From positions 1-43,938 of the forward strand of contig DASRDS010000319.1 in the NCBI GenBank assembly GCA_035652495.1: a stretch of DNA of 43,938 bases, read 5' to 3'. The number at the start of each line of letters is the position of its first letter. Position 1 is the stretch's first letter. The position numbers and the translations under genes are program-made. This stretch comes from DASRDS01 sp035652495. GTDB lineage: Bacteria; Gemmatimonadota; Gemmatimonadetes; Gemmatimonadales; Gemmatimonadaceae. The notes under the pieces are model-generated. The model was not told the origin of the DNA, did not search any database, and saw nothing but the letters and a program-made list of their open reading frames with translations. Below, piece by piece: positions 1 through 7,615 of this stretch.

Positions 1-218
1 ACCGACAGCACCAGATAATTGTCGGGATCGTAACGCAAGATCTCGCCACCCAAGAATCCGCGCTTTCGGCCTTGGCCCATGATGTAGATCATCGGCTCGT
101 ACATCACGGGACAACGTCCCGAGTACGATGTACGTGCTAACTCCACACCCGGCACGGACGTCGGATGCGTGCCCTCGCGCGTCGCGAGGCTATCGAGCAG
201 GACGGATAGACGACTCAC
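1..218 (-). CDS. AraC-family transcriptional regulator, N-terminal part (runs off the window)
   Basis: The reverse strand translates without a stop from GTG at 218 to the window edge (72 complete codons). The sequence has the pattern of the AraC_N ligand-sensing domain (PF06719): a leading helix LLDSLATREGT, then RCPVMYEPMIYIMGQGRKRG and a YDPDNYLVLSV strand. The C-terminal HTH lies outside the window. The GTG start is favoured because TAGTAT lies 5 bases upstream and a stop codon follows at 242-240; an in-frame ATG at 104 would cut into the domain. The gene is divergent from the alcohol dehydrogenase at 304 with 85 bases between them. YqhC, an AraC_N regulator, has this position next to yqhD-dkgA, so control of the neighbouring operon by reactive aldehydes is a reasonable inference. 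Family assignment is secure, ligand is unknown. Confidence 0.85.
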   Translation of the reverse strand, partial: MSRLSVLLDSLATREGTHPTSVPGVELARTSYSGRCPVMYEPMIYIMGQGRKRGFLGGEILRYDPDNYLVLS

Positions 219-223
219 TCGGC

Positions 224-229
224 ATACTA
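224..229 (-). promoter_or_regulatory. TANNNT element, putative leaderless -10 of the AraC gene
   Basis: TAGTAT on the reverse strand ends 5 bases before the GTG start at 218. No Shine-Dalgarno sequence is visible. This matches the start architecture seen at about ten other genes in the window. Confidence 0.4.
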
Positions 230-267
230 GGTCGTAGGATTAGGCAAGAGTTCCATAGAAAATCGCC

Positions 268-296
268 TTGGACCCGGGCCCATGAAGTGTTTTGCT
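268..296 (+). promoter_or_regulatory. Candidate promoter of the alcohol dehydrogenase operon
   Basis: TTGGAC (268-273) and TTTGCT (291-296) are separated by 17 bases. The second hexamer ends 7 bases before the ATG at 304, so transcription from it would begin at or next to the start codon. The -10 match is weak. A divergently encoded AraC-type regulator would be expected to bind in 219-303. Confidence 0.35.
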
Positions 297-303
297 TTAA
301 GCC

Positions 304-1356
304 ATGTACAACGCCAAAGCCTATGCCGCCGCCAGCGCCACGTCGCCGCTGGCCTCCTCCACGATCCCACGTCGCGATCCGACCGAGCACGACGTGCAGA
401 TCCAGATTCTCTTTTGCGGGATCTGCCACTCTGATCTCCATACGGTCCGCAACGAGTGGGCGAGCTTTTCGCCCACGGTCTACCCGTGCACGCCCGGCCA
501 CGAAATCGTTGGCCGCGTGACACGCGTCGGCTCGGCCGTCACGAAGTACAAGGCCGGCGACCTGGTGGCCGTCGGCTGCATGGTCGACTCCGACGGCACG
601 TGCGCCGAGTGTAAAGCGGGGCTCGAGCAGTTCTGCCCGAACTTGACGCTGACGTATAACGCGCCGGACAAGCACACCGGGCGCGTCACGTATGGCGGCT
701 ACTCCGACAGCATCGTCGTCAACGAGCACTTCGTCCTGCGCGTACCCACGAACCTCGACCTTGCCGGCACCGCGCCACTCCTGTGCGCGGGCATTACGAC
801 GTACTCGCCGCTCCACCGCTGGAAAGTCACGAAAGGTCAAAAGGTCGGCGTCGTCGGCCTCGGCGGTCTCGGCCACATGGGCGTCAAGTTCGCTCACGCG
901 CTCGGCGCCCACGTCGTCGTCTTCACCACGAGCCCCAGCAAAACAGAAGACGCGCTGCGGCTGTGCGCGAACGAGGTCGTGGTGTCGAAGAATGCCAACG
1001 AGATGCAGAAGCACGAGGGCAGCTTCGACTTCATCCTCGACACCGTCTCGGCCAACCACGATATCAACGCCTATCTCAAGTTGCTGCGCCGGGATGGTAA
1101 TTTGACCCTGGTTGGCGCGCCCGAGAAGCCGCTGGCGATCGACTCGTTCAGTCTGCTCCTTGGCCGGCGCAGCTTGTCCGGGTCGCCGATCGGCGGCATT
1201 CCCGAGACGCAGGAAATGCTCGATTTTTGCGCAATCAATAACATTACCGCCGACGTCGAAGTCATTCCGATCCAGAAGGTCAATGAAGCCTATGAGCGGC
1301 TTCTCAAATCCGACGTGAAGTACCGGTTCTCCATCGACATGGCATCCCTCACATGA
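304..1356 (+). CDS. NAD(P)-dependent zinc alcohol dehydrogenase (MDR, YahK/cinnamyl-alcohol dehydrogenase type)
   Basis: A 350-residue medium-chain dehydrogenase/reductase predicted to reduce aldehydes to alcohols in the cytoplasm. Catalytic zinc ligands are visible as C41 (GICHSD), H66-E67 (PGHE) and C161. The Rossmann motif GLGGLG is at 185-190, followed by a TTSPSK segment instead of an acidic residue, which favours NADPH. The structural zinc lobe keeps C100, C103 and C111, but the first cysteine of the usual CxxCxxC pattern is Asp97 (DSDGTCAECKAG). Length is normal for the family. No Shine-Dalgarno is seen before the ATG. It overlaps the next gene by 4 bases (ATGA), so it leads an operon of three oxidoreductase-like genes divergent from an AraC regulator. 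An aldehyde-detoxification role is inferred from this context. Confidence 0.93.
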   Translation: MYNAKAYAAASATSPLASSTIPRRDPTEHDVQIQILFCGICHSDLHTVRNEWASFSPTVYPCTPGHEIVGRVTRVGSAVTKYKAGDLVAVGCMVDSDGTCAECKAGLEQFCPNLTLTYNAPDKHTGRVTYGGYSDSIVVNEHFVLRVPTNLDLAGTAPLLCAGITTYSPLHRWKVTKGQKVGVVGLGGLGHMGVKFAHALGAHVVVFTTSPSKTEDALRLCANEVVVSKNANEMQKHEGSFDFILDTVSANHDINAYLKLLRRDGNLTLVGAPEKPLAIDSFSLLLGRRSLSGSPIGGIPETQEMLDFCAINNITADVEVIPIQKVNEAYERLLKSDVKYRFSIDMASLT

Positions 1357-2336
1357 TGCAAAAACGCAAACTCGGCACTCTCGAAGTTTCCGCGCTCGGG
1401 TTCGGCGCCATGGGCATGAGTCACGCCTATGGCCAGCCCGCGGACAAGCAGCAGATGATCGCGCTCCTGCGCAAAGCGGTCGAGCTCGGGATCACGTTCT
1501 TTGACACGGCCGAGATGTACGGGCCGTTTACCAACGAACAGCTCGTTGGCGAGGCGCTCTCGCCGCTCCGCGATCAGGTAGTGATCGCCACGAAGTTCGG
1601 GTTCGAGATCGAGCCGGTTACGGGTGCGCGGGGCGGCCTCGACAGCCGGCCGGAGCACATTCGGCAGGTCACCGACCAATCGCTCAAGCGGCTGCGGACG
1701 GACTACATCGATCTCCTCTACCAGCATCGCGTCGATCCGAATGTGCCGATCGAGGATGTGGCCGGCACGGTCAAGGAGCTGATCCAGGCCGGGAAGGTCA
1801 GGCACTTGGGCTTGTCCGAAGCGGGCGTGGCGACGATTCGGCGCGCGCATGCCGTGCAGCCGGTGACCGCGCTGCAGAACGAGTACTCCGTGTGGTTCCG
1901 CGCGGTCGAGGATGAGGTAATGCCGGTGCTCGAGGAGCTCGGCATCGGGCTCGTGCCGTATAGCCCGCTCGGGCGCGGCTTTCTGACCGGTGCGATCGAC
2001 GACAAAACGACGTTCGACAGCACCGACTTCCGCAACAATCTGCCGCGCTTCTCGCCCGAGGCGCGCAAGGCGAATCAGGTGCTCGTCGATATCCTCGGCA
2101 CCGTTGGACGCTCCAAGGGCGCGACGCCGGCTCAGATCGCGCTCGCTTGGTTGCTGGCGCAGAAGCCGTGGATCGTGCCGATTCCGGGGACGACGAAGCT
2201 CTCGCGGCTCGAGGAGAACATCAACGCGACTCAGGTCCATCTGACGCCCGACGATCTCCGTGAGATCGAGAGCGCCGCTGCCCTGGTCCACGGGGCTCGG
2301 TATCCTGAATCCATGGAGCAGATGACCGGTCGCTAA
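1353..2336 (+). CDS. Aldo/keto reductase
   Basis: A 327-residue AKR of the group related to YakC/AKR13, catalysing NADPH-dependent reduction of aldehydes and ketones. The catalytic tetrad is complete: D51, Y56, K81 and H125 (FFDTAEMYG, ATKFGF, LLYQHRVDP). The C-terminal cofactor-binding segment PIPGTTKLSRLEEN is typical. The start codon overlaps the alcohol dehydrogenase stop by 4 bases, indicating translational coupling. A short-to-mid-chain carbonyl substrate fits the neighbourhood, but nothing in the sequence fixes it. A second, different AKR is encoded at 38175-39023. Confidence 0.95.
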   Translation: MMQKRKLGTLEVSALGFGAMGMSHAYGQPADKQQMIALLRKAVELGITFFDTAEMYGPFTNEQLVGEALSPLRDQVVIATKFGFEIEPVTGARGGLDSRPEHIRQVTDQSLKRLRTDYIDLLYQHRVDPNVPIEDVAGTVKELIQAGKVRHLGLSEAGVATIRRAHAVQPVTALQNEYSVWFRAVEDEVMPVLEELGIGLVPYSPLGRGFLTGAIDDKTTFDSTDFRNNLPRFSPEARKANQVLVDILGTVGRSKGATPAQIALAWLLAQKPWIVPIPGTTKLSRLEENINATQVHLTPDDLREIESAAALVHGARYPESMEQMTGR

Positions 2337-2343
2337 AACCCTT

Positions 2344-2979
2344 ATGCGCGTTGGCGTTCTCGGCTCCGGCCTGATGGGTAGTAAGCTCGGCACGCTCTTC
2401 GCGCGTGCCGGGCATCAGGTCGTGTTCAGCTACGCGCGCAACAAGGCGAAGCTCACGAGGCTCGCGCGCGACGCCGGGAAGAGCGCGAAGGCCGGCACGC
2501 CGGCCGAGGCGGCGAAGGGTGCCGACGCTATGTTGCTCGCCGTGCACTGGTCTCGGATCGACGACGTGCTGCGGCAGGCCGGCGAGCATCTGTCGAGCAA
2601 GGTCATCGTGTCGTGCTGTTTGCCGATGAACGACGACGACACGGAGCTCATCGTCGCGCATACGTCTTCGGGCGCCGAGGCGCTGGCGAAGAAGATTCCG
2701 AATGCGATCGTGGTCTCGGCGTTCAGTACGGTGCCGAGTGAAGTCTTGTTCGAGATCGGGACGAAGCGGCCGAAGCCGAGTCTCGTGTACTGCGGCGACG
2801 ACGCACCGTCGAAAGCCATCGCGGCCGAGCTCATTCGCGATATCGGGTTTGATCCCGTTGACGCTGGGCCGTTGCGGATGGCGCGGTTTACGGAGCCGTT
2901 TTCGCTGCTGGTCGCGCAGCTCGCTTACGAGGTGGAGAAAGGGCCTGAGCTGGCGTATCGCTTCCAGCGATATACCTGA
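2344..2979 (+). CDS. NADPH-dependent F420 reductase-like Rossmann protein
   Basis: A 211-residue protein with an N-terminal dinucleotide-binding fold: GSGLMG at 7-12 after a short beta strand, then YARNK at the end of the second strand, consistent with NADP(H). This is the pattern of the F420_oxidored domain (PF03807), which also occurs in proteins that do not use F420. It starts 7 bases after the AKR stop and closes the three-gene carbonyl-metabolism operon. No F420 biosynthesis gene is in the window, so F420 use is not established; it could be a generic NADP-linked oxidoreductase. Confidence 0.8.
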   Translation: MRVGVLGSGLMGSKLGTLFARAGHQVVFSYARNKAKLTRLARDAGKSAKAGTPAEAAKGADAMLLAVHWSRIDDVLRQAGEHLSSKVIVSCCLPMNDDDTELIVAHTSSGAEALAKKIPNAIVVSAFSTVPSEVLFEIGTKRPKPSLVYCGDDAPSKAIAAELIRDIGFDPVDAGPLRMARFTEPFSLLVAQLAYEVEKGPELAYRFQRYT

Positions 2980-2995
2980 CGCGCGCGCGCGGTCA
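2977..2995. repeat. GC hairpin and alternating CG tract between convergent genes
   Basis: TGAC at 2977-2980 and GTCA at 2992-2995 flank a run of alternating C and G (2980-2991). The inverted repeat contains the stop codons of both convergent genes. It could work as a short two-way transcription barrier, although no T-tract follows. The alternating CG run is also of the type that can adopt Z-DNA. Confidence 0.4.
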
Positions 2996-4324
2996 CTGTT
3001 TGGTGGCGTGATACGAGTCGTCACCCATGCGCATGACCAAGCCCTTATCCACGAACTCGATCTCCGTATCCTGGATGCCCAGATAGAATTTCGTCGGGGA
3101 TGAGGCGAAGAGCTGGCTCGTCGGCTGCCGCGGCTGCGCGACCATCAACTTGCCGCCGTCGAGTGTGACGGTGAGGTTGTATCCCGGCTGCAACTGATAG
3201 GTGCCAGCGTATCCCGCGAGGACGGTAGCGGGAACCGATACGACTTGCCGCTCGTTCGGCAGCACGACTTTCTCCCCATGCTCGACCGCCTCGAGCTTCG
3301 TGGCGACCGTTACCACGTCCCCGCTCAAAAGGTTGCTCAGCGCGATGACCGTGATCTTCTCATCGGGATAGTACGCCATGTCCGTGCTGAACCCGTCGAT
3401 CCCGCCGGTATGCGCGATGCGCGTGTGTCCATTCTTCGTCGTGATGGCGACGCCGCAGCCATAATTGTTCTTGTACGGAGTCGTCATCTTCTTGAGCGAC
3501 GCCGCGGACAGCACCTTGCCGCCGAAGAGTCCTTGCTCCCACTTGAGCAGATCGTGGGTCGTCGAGTACAGGGAGCCCGCCGAGTACGGAATGCTCATGT
3601 CGATATAGTCGGCGTTCACCAACCCGTGCTCACCCATGGAGTACCCTGAGGCACGCTGGGGCAGAATCGTGGCGCGCCAATCGTATCCGGTATTCGTCAT
3701 GCCGAGCGGCTTGAACAGGTTCTCCTGGATGAAATCTTCGTATTTCTGGCCACTGATCTTCTCGATCAGGTAGCCGAGCAGCACATAGCCGGAGTTGCTG
3801 TAATTCCACTTCTCGCCCGGCTGAAAGTCGAGCGGCTTATCGCGAAAGAGCGCGACCATTTGCTCCGGCGTCCGCCTCGTCGCCTTCACGGTGTCGTAGC
3901 TCGGGAAGCCCGTGAAGTTCGGTATGCCCGACGTGTGCGTGAGCACGTGGTAGATCGTGATGTGATCCCATGCCGCCGGCGCATCCGGCATGTACTGCTT
4001 GACGAGATCGTCGGTCTTGAGCTTTCCGCGCTCCTCCAGCAAGAGGATCGATGCGGCGGTGAACTGCTTCGTGAGCGAGCCCAGGCGGAACTTGGTGTCG
4101 GCGGTGTTCGGGGCGTGCCACTCGATGTCGGCGTAACCGTAGCCCTTGTCGAACTCGATATGGCCATCGCGCGCGACGAGCACTGATCCCATGAAATGGT
4201 CGTCGCTGTTGGCATAAAACTGCGCGATCTGGTCCATGCGCGCGGTGTTGGCCTGCGCGGAGGCGCACGCGGCAGTGGCGCACATGGCAGCGGCCGCTGA
4301 TAGAACCATCGAGGCGATTCTCAT
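2993..4324 (-). CDS. Secreted serine hydrolase, class C beta-lactamase / DD-peptidase fold
   Basis: A 443-residue protein of the Beta-lactamase family (PF00144). Residues 1-24 form a signal peptide (cleavage near ASAQA; a cysteine at 20 leaves a lipoprotein possible). The three active-site motifs are present: SxxK at 83-86 (GSLTKQ), YSN at 175-177 and HTGG at 305-308. The C-terminal 90 or so residues resemble the beta-rich tail common in esterase-type members. Family members are DD-peptidases, esterases or peptidases, rarely true beta-lactamases; substrate is not deducible. The gene is divergent from the MFS exporter at 4390, so a link to drug tolerance is conceivable but unproven. The start is supported by TAGCTT 7 bases upstream. 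Confidence 0.92.
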   Translation of the reverse strand: MRIASMVLSAAAAMCATAACASAQANTARMDQIAQFYANSDDHFMGSVLVARDGHIEFDKGYGYADIEWHAPNTADTKFRLGSLTKQFTAASILLLEERGKLKTDDLVKQYMPDAPAAWDHITIYHVLTHTSGIPNFTGFPSYDTVKATRRTPEQMVALFRDKPLDFQPGEKWNYSNSGYVLLGYLIEKISGQKYEDFIQENLFKPLGMTNTGYDWRATILPQRASGYSMGEHGLVNADYIDMSIPYSAGSLYSTTHDLLKWEQGLFGGKVLSAASLKKMTTPYKNNYGCGVAITTKNGHTRIAHTGGIDGFSTDMAYYPDEKITVIALSNLLSGDVVTVATKLEAVEHGEKVVLPNERQVVSVPATVLAGYAGTYQLQPGYNLTVTLDGGKLMVAQPRQPTSQLFASSPTKFYLGIQDTEIEFVDKGLVMRMGDDSYHATKQ

Positions 4325-4331
4325 GCGGCCT

Positions 4332-4337
4332 AAGCTA
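4332..4337 (-). promoter_or_regulatory. TANNNT element before the serine hydrolase
   Basis: TAGCTT on the reverse strand with 7 bases to the ATG at 4324 and no Shine-Dalgarno sequence, as expected for a leaderless transcript. Confidence 0.5.
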
Positions 4338-4378
4338 TAACAGCGCCCATTTCAACGAAACATGGAATGTCAGATGCG

Positions 4379-4384
4379 TATGGT
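4379..4384 (+). promoter_or_regulatory. TANNNT element before the MFS gene
   Basis: TATGGT with 5 bases to the ATG at 4390; no Shine-Dalgarno sequence. Weaker than the other cases because of the short gap. Confidence 0.35.
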
Positions 4385-4389
4385 ACGGT

Positions 4390-5694
4390 ATGAAACGATT
4401 GCTATTGACTGGCACCACACTCGGCTTCGTCGTCGTCCAGCTCGACGTGACAATAGTCAACGTCGCCCTGCAGCGCATCGGCCAATCGCTCGGTGGCAAC
4501 GTCGCCAGCCTGCAATGGATCGTCAACGCCTACACCCTCGTGTTCGCGGCGCTGATCCTCACAGCCGGCGCCTTAGGCGACCGGCTCGGCGCCAGACGGG
4601 TGTTCATCGCGGGGTTCGCGATCTTTGGACTCGGGTCGCTCGGCTGCGCGCTGTCGACCTCCACGCCGATCCTGATCGGCGCGCGCGCCCTGCAGGGCAT
4701 CGGCGCCGCCATCCTGGTCCCGTGCTCGCTCGCCCTGATCAATCACGCTTATACGACCGAGGCGGAGCGCAACAAGGCCATCAGCATCTGGGCAGCCGGC
4801 GCCTCGGTGGCCGTCGCGGCCGGGCCGGTGATCGGCGGCGTGTTGATCGCGTTCGCGGGTTGGCGCAGCATCTTCTACGTCAACGTGCCGCTTGCGATCG
4901 TCGGCATCTTCCTCGTCTGGCGCTACTCGCAGGAAACGCCGCGCCTGCGCCAACGCAGCATCGACCTCCCCGGCCAGCTCCTCGGGATCTTCGCGCTGGC
5001 CGACATTGCCTTCACCATCATCGAACGCGCTGGAGTGTGGGGCTATGTGCTGTTCGCGGTCGCGGCGATCGCGTTTCTGATCGTCGAGTCCCGATCGCCC
5101 TCACCGATGCTGCCGCTGGGCCTCTTCCGTAACGCGACATTCAGCGCGACGACCGTCATCGGGTGGGTCATCAATGTCGCCTTCTACGGGCTCATCTTCG
5201 TCCTGAGTCTCTTCTTTCAGCGTACCCTCAAATACTCGGCGCTCCAGACTGGCCTCGCGTTCTTGCCGATGACCGGTATGATCCTGCCCGCCAATCTCGC
5301 CTCCGGCGCTATCGCGACTCGCGTCGGGCCACGGATACCGATCGTCGTCGGCCAGATCGCGATGATCGTGGGGTGCCTGGCCCTACTCGTCGCGCGCGCC
5401 GGCACGCCCTACTGGCAGCTCGCGCCGCAGATGCTGCTCTTGGGCGGCGGCGTCGGTCTCGTCGTACCGGCGATGACGTCGGCGCTGCTTGGCACTGTCG
5501 ACAAATCACGATCGGGTGTCGCCTCGGGTGTGCTGAATGCGTCCCGTCAGGCGGGAAGCGTGGTCGGCGTGGCGCTGTTCGGTAACGCCGGGCTCACCCG
5601 AGATCTTTTGATCGCGGCGGGCATCGTGCTACCGGGCGTCGTCATCGCGCTGCGCTTTCTCGTCAAAATGTCCGGGGCCGGAACCAGCGAGTAA
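4390..5694 (+). CDS. MFS transporter, DHA2 (EmrB/QacA-like) drug:H+ antiporter type
   Basis: A 434-residue, strongly hydrophobic inner-membrane protein. The first helix carries the DHA2 signature LDVTIVNVAL (about 19-28), and the loop between helices 2 and 3 has motif A as GDRLGARRV. GPVIGGVL in the fifth helix corresponds to the antiporter motif C region. At 434 residues it is shorter than typical 14-helix members (about 470-510), so one or two helices may be missing or short. Family members export toxic organic compounds using the proton gradient. It stands alone, divergent from a serine hydrolase and followed 31 bases later by an M1-like peptidase gene in the same direction. Substrate unknown. 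Confidence 0.9.
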   Translation: MKRLLLTGTTLGFVVVQLDVTIVNVALQRIGQSLGGNVASLQWIVNAYTLVFAALILTAGALGDRLGARRVFIAGFAIFGLGSLGCALSTSTPILIGARALQGIGAAILVPCSLALINHAYTTEAERNKAISIWAAGASVAVAAGPVIGGVLIAFAGWRSIFYVNVPLAIVGIFLVWRYSQETPRLRQRSIDLPGQLLGIFALADIAFTIIERAGVWGYVLFAVAAIAFLIVESRSPSPMLPLGLFRNATFSATTVIGWVINVAFYGLIFVLSLFFQRTLKYSALQTGLAFLPMTGMILPANLASGAIATRVGPRIPIVVGQIAMIVGCLALLVARAGTPYWQLAPQMLLLGGGVGLVVPAMTSALLGTVDKSRSGVASGVLNASRQAGSVVGVALFGNAGLTRDLLIAAGIVLPGVVIALRFLVKMSGAGTSE

Positions 5695-5701
5695 TCGTCG
5701 T

Positions 5702-5725
5702 GGGGCCCTGATATCCTCGGGGCCC
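5702..5725 (+). promoter_or_regulatory. Paired GGGGCCC boxes and TATCCT element before the M1-like gene
   Basis: GGGGCCC occurs at 5702-5708 and again at 5719-5725, ending exactly at the ATG at 5726. The GGGCCC cores can pair into a hairpin around TGATATCCTCGG. TATCCT (5712-5717) sits 8 bases before the start codon and fits the TANNNT leaderless pattern of the window. If transcription starts at the ATG, the hairpin would exist only in read-through RNA from the MFS gene. Confidence 0.4.
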
Positions 5726-7615
5726 ATGACGCCCGCCCTCGCGCTCATCGCCGCGCTTTTGCAAGTTGGCGATACCTCGATCTTCGCGCCGCTCGCGCTG
5801 CCCGCACCGACCGAATACCGCGCCGCCTCGGGCGCGCCGGGCGAGCATTATTGGCAGAATCGTGCCGACTACGACATCGCCGTACGGCTCGACACGGCCA
5901 GCCGATCGATCTATGGGCGGCTCACGCTGACATACACGAACCACTCGCCGGACACGCTCAGGTATCTCTGGTTCCAACTCGACCAGAACGCGTTCAAGCC
6001 TGGCTCGCTGAGTCACGACGTCTACGACATCGGCGGCGCACGATTCGGCGGGCCGACGTTCAACGGCGGCGAGCACATTCTCAAATTCGAGCAGATTCGG
6101 GGCACGACTCGGATCGCGCTCACCACGCGGCTCGACGACACGGAGCTCAAGGCCGATCTGGCGCAGCCGCTCGCGCCGGGCGGCGCGGCGATCATCGCCA
6201 TCGAATGGCATATGCCCGTGCCCGAGAACGGCATGGATAAAATGGGGCGTGACGGGGCGCTGTACGAGATCGCGCAGTGGTATCCGCGCGTGGCGGTGTA
6301 CGACGATCTGCGGGGGTGGAACATCGAGCCGTACTTGGGGCAGGGCGAGTTCTATCTCGAGTACGGCGACTTCACGTACGCGGTGACTGTGCCCGCCGGG
6401 TACATCGTCTGCGGCACGGGTACACTTACCAACCCACTCGCCGTTCTGAGCGCCGACGAGCGTGCACGCCTTGCCGCCGCCGCGCATGCCGATACGGTGA
6501 CGCCGATCATTCGGTCGACCACTCGATCCACGCGAGCGAAGCGTGACGGAATGCTGACCTGGACATTCGCCGCCAAAAATGTTCGCGATATCGCGTGGGC
6601 TGCCTCGCCGGACTATCAGTGGGACGCGACCAGTTGGCACGGCATCATGGCCTATGCGTTCTATCGGCCGAGCGCGACGGATACGTGGAGCGGCGCAGCG
6701 GACATGGCGCGCGCGACGATCAAGGAGTACTCGACGCGCTGGTTTCCCTATCCCTATCCGCAGATCACGGTGGTCGAAGGGCCCGTCGCCGGTCAGGAAT
6801 ATCCGATGTTCGCCATGGAAGGGCGCTTCAAGGATCAGTATGCGCTCTATGCCGTAATCGCGCCGATCGTTGGCCATAACTGGATGCCGATGATCGTCGG
6901 GTCGAACGAGCGGCTGCATTTCTGGCAGGACGAGGGGCTCAATACCTGGATGGCGTCGTTCGCCGAGGGGGCGCGGTATCCCGAGAAAGGGGATCAGTTC
7001 GCGCGTGTCGCTCGCGAGCGCGAGCTGGTGACGCGGGCTGAGTCGCTTGGCGTCGATACGCCGACCGAGATTCCGTCGGATCGTGTGCCGACCAAGCGCC
7101 TCACGCCTGAGGAGTATTTGAAGCCTTCGGTCGCGCTCGAGCTCCTGCGCCAGAATATTCTCGGTCCCGTCGCGTTCGACGATGCGTTCCGGACGTACAT
7201 CAGGCGCTGGGCGTACAAGCATCCGACGCCTTCGGATTTCTTTAGGACCATGGAAGACGCTGGCGGGAAGCGGCTCGACTGGTTTTGGCGCGAGATGTTC
7301 GTCGAGAACGATCACTTCGATCAAGCGATCGATAGCGTCTCCGTCGCGGGTGACAGTGTGACCGTCACGTACGGTAACCGCGCGCGGGGCGTGTTGCCTA
7401 TCCGCGCGCGGTTCACGTTCAGCGACGGGACGACGGCTGAGTACAGCTATCCGGCCGATGTTTGGATCAAGGGAAGACAATACACACGAACCTACGTGAC
7501 TAAAGGAAAGACCATCACCCGCATCGAGCTCGATCCAGACCACCGGCTGATCGACATTGATCGAAGCAACAACGTCTGGTCAGTCAGTGGCTCCCTCAGT
7601 TCAACGCAGCGTTAG
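5726..7615 (+). CDS. M1-family (gluzincin) peptidase homologue, predicted catalytically inactive
   Basis: A 629-residue secreted protein with the M1 aminopeptidase layout: short signal peptide, beta-rich N-terminal domain, then a gluzincin domain. The usual HExxHNW...GSNE...DEG block is clearly aligned, reading APIVGHNWMPMIVGSNE (379-395) and WQDEGLNTW (400-408). However, the zinc ligand His and catalytic Glu of HExxH are replaced by Pro380 and Ile381. Only the second histidine (H384) and the distal ligand E403, at the correct 19-residue offset, remain. The upstream exopeptidase motif is GQEYP instead of GMEYP. The changes need several base substitutions (CCG ATC), so a read error is unlikely, and the reading frame is intact. 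A binding or scaffold role is inferred. It shares the 4 bases of its stop region with the convergent gene downstream. Confidence 0.9.
   Translation: MTPALALIAALLQVGDTSIFAPLALPAPTEYRAASGAPGEHYWQNRADYDIAVRLDTASRSIYGRLTLTYTNHSPDTLRYLWFQLDQNAFKPGSLSHDVYDIGGARFGGPTFNGGEHILKFEQIRGTTRIALTTRLDDTELKADLAQPLAPGGAAIIAIEWHMPVPENGMDKMGRDGALYEIAQWYPRVAVYDDLRGWNIEPYLGQGEFYLEYGDFTYAVTVPAGYIVCGTGTLTNPLAVLSADERARLAAAAHADTVTPIIRSTTRSTRAKRDGMLTWTFAAKNVRDIAWAASPDYQWDATSWHGIMAYAFYRPSATDTWSGAADMARATIKEYSTRWFPYPYPQITVVEGPVAGQEYPMFAMEGRFKDQYALYAVIAPIVGHNWMPMIVGSNERLHFWQDEGLNTWMASFAEGARYPEKGDQFARVARERELVTRAESLGVDTPTEIPSDRVPTKRLTPEEYLKPSVALELLRQNILGPVAFDDAFRTYIRRWAYKHPTPSDFFRTMEDAGGKRLDWFWREMFVENDHFDQAIDSVSVAGDSVTVTYGNRARGVLPIRARFTFSDGTTAEYSYPADVWIKGRQYTRTYVTKGKTITRIELDPDHRLIDIDRSNNVWSVSGSLSSTQR

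Noticed and set aside
1290..2393. 367-codon reverse-strand open frame opposite the aldo-keto reductase
   Set aside because: The forward AKR has a complete catalytic tetrad; the reverse product shows no recognisable fold.
5663..7543. 626-codon open frame on the reverse strand opposite the M1-like gene
   Set aside because: Its product is rich in Arg, His and Pro with no domain signature, as expected from the antisense of a GC-rich gene. The forward frame has clear M1 motifs.
5726..7615. Active M1 aminopeptidase
   Set aside because: The zinc-binding His and catalytic Glu of HExxH are replaced by Pro and Ile.
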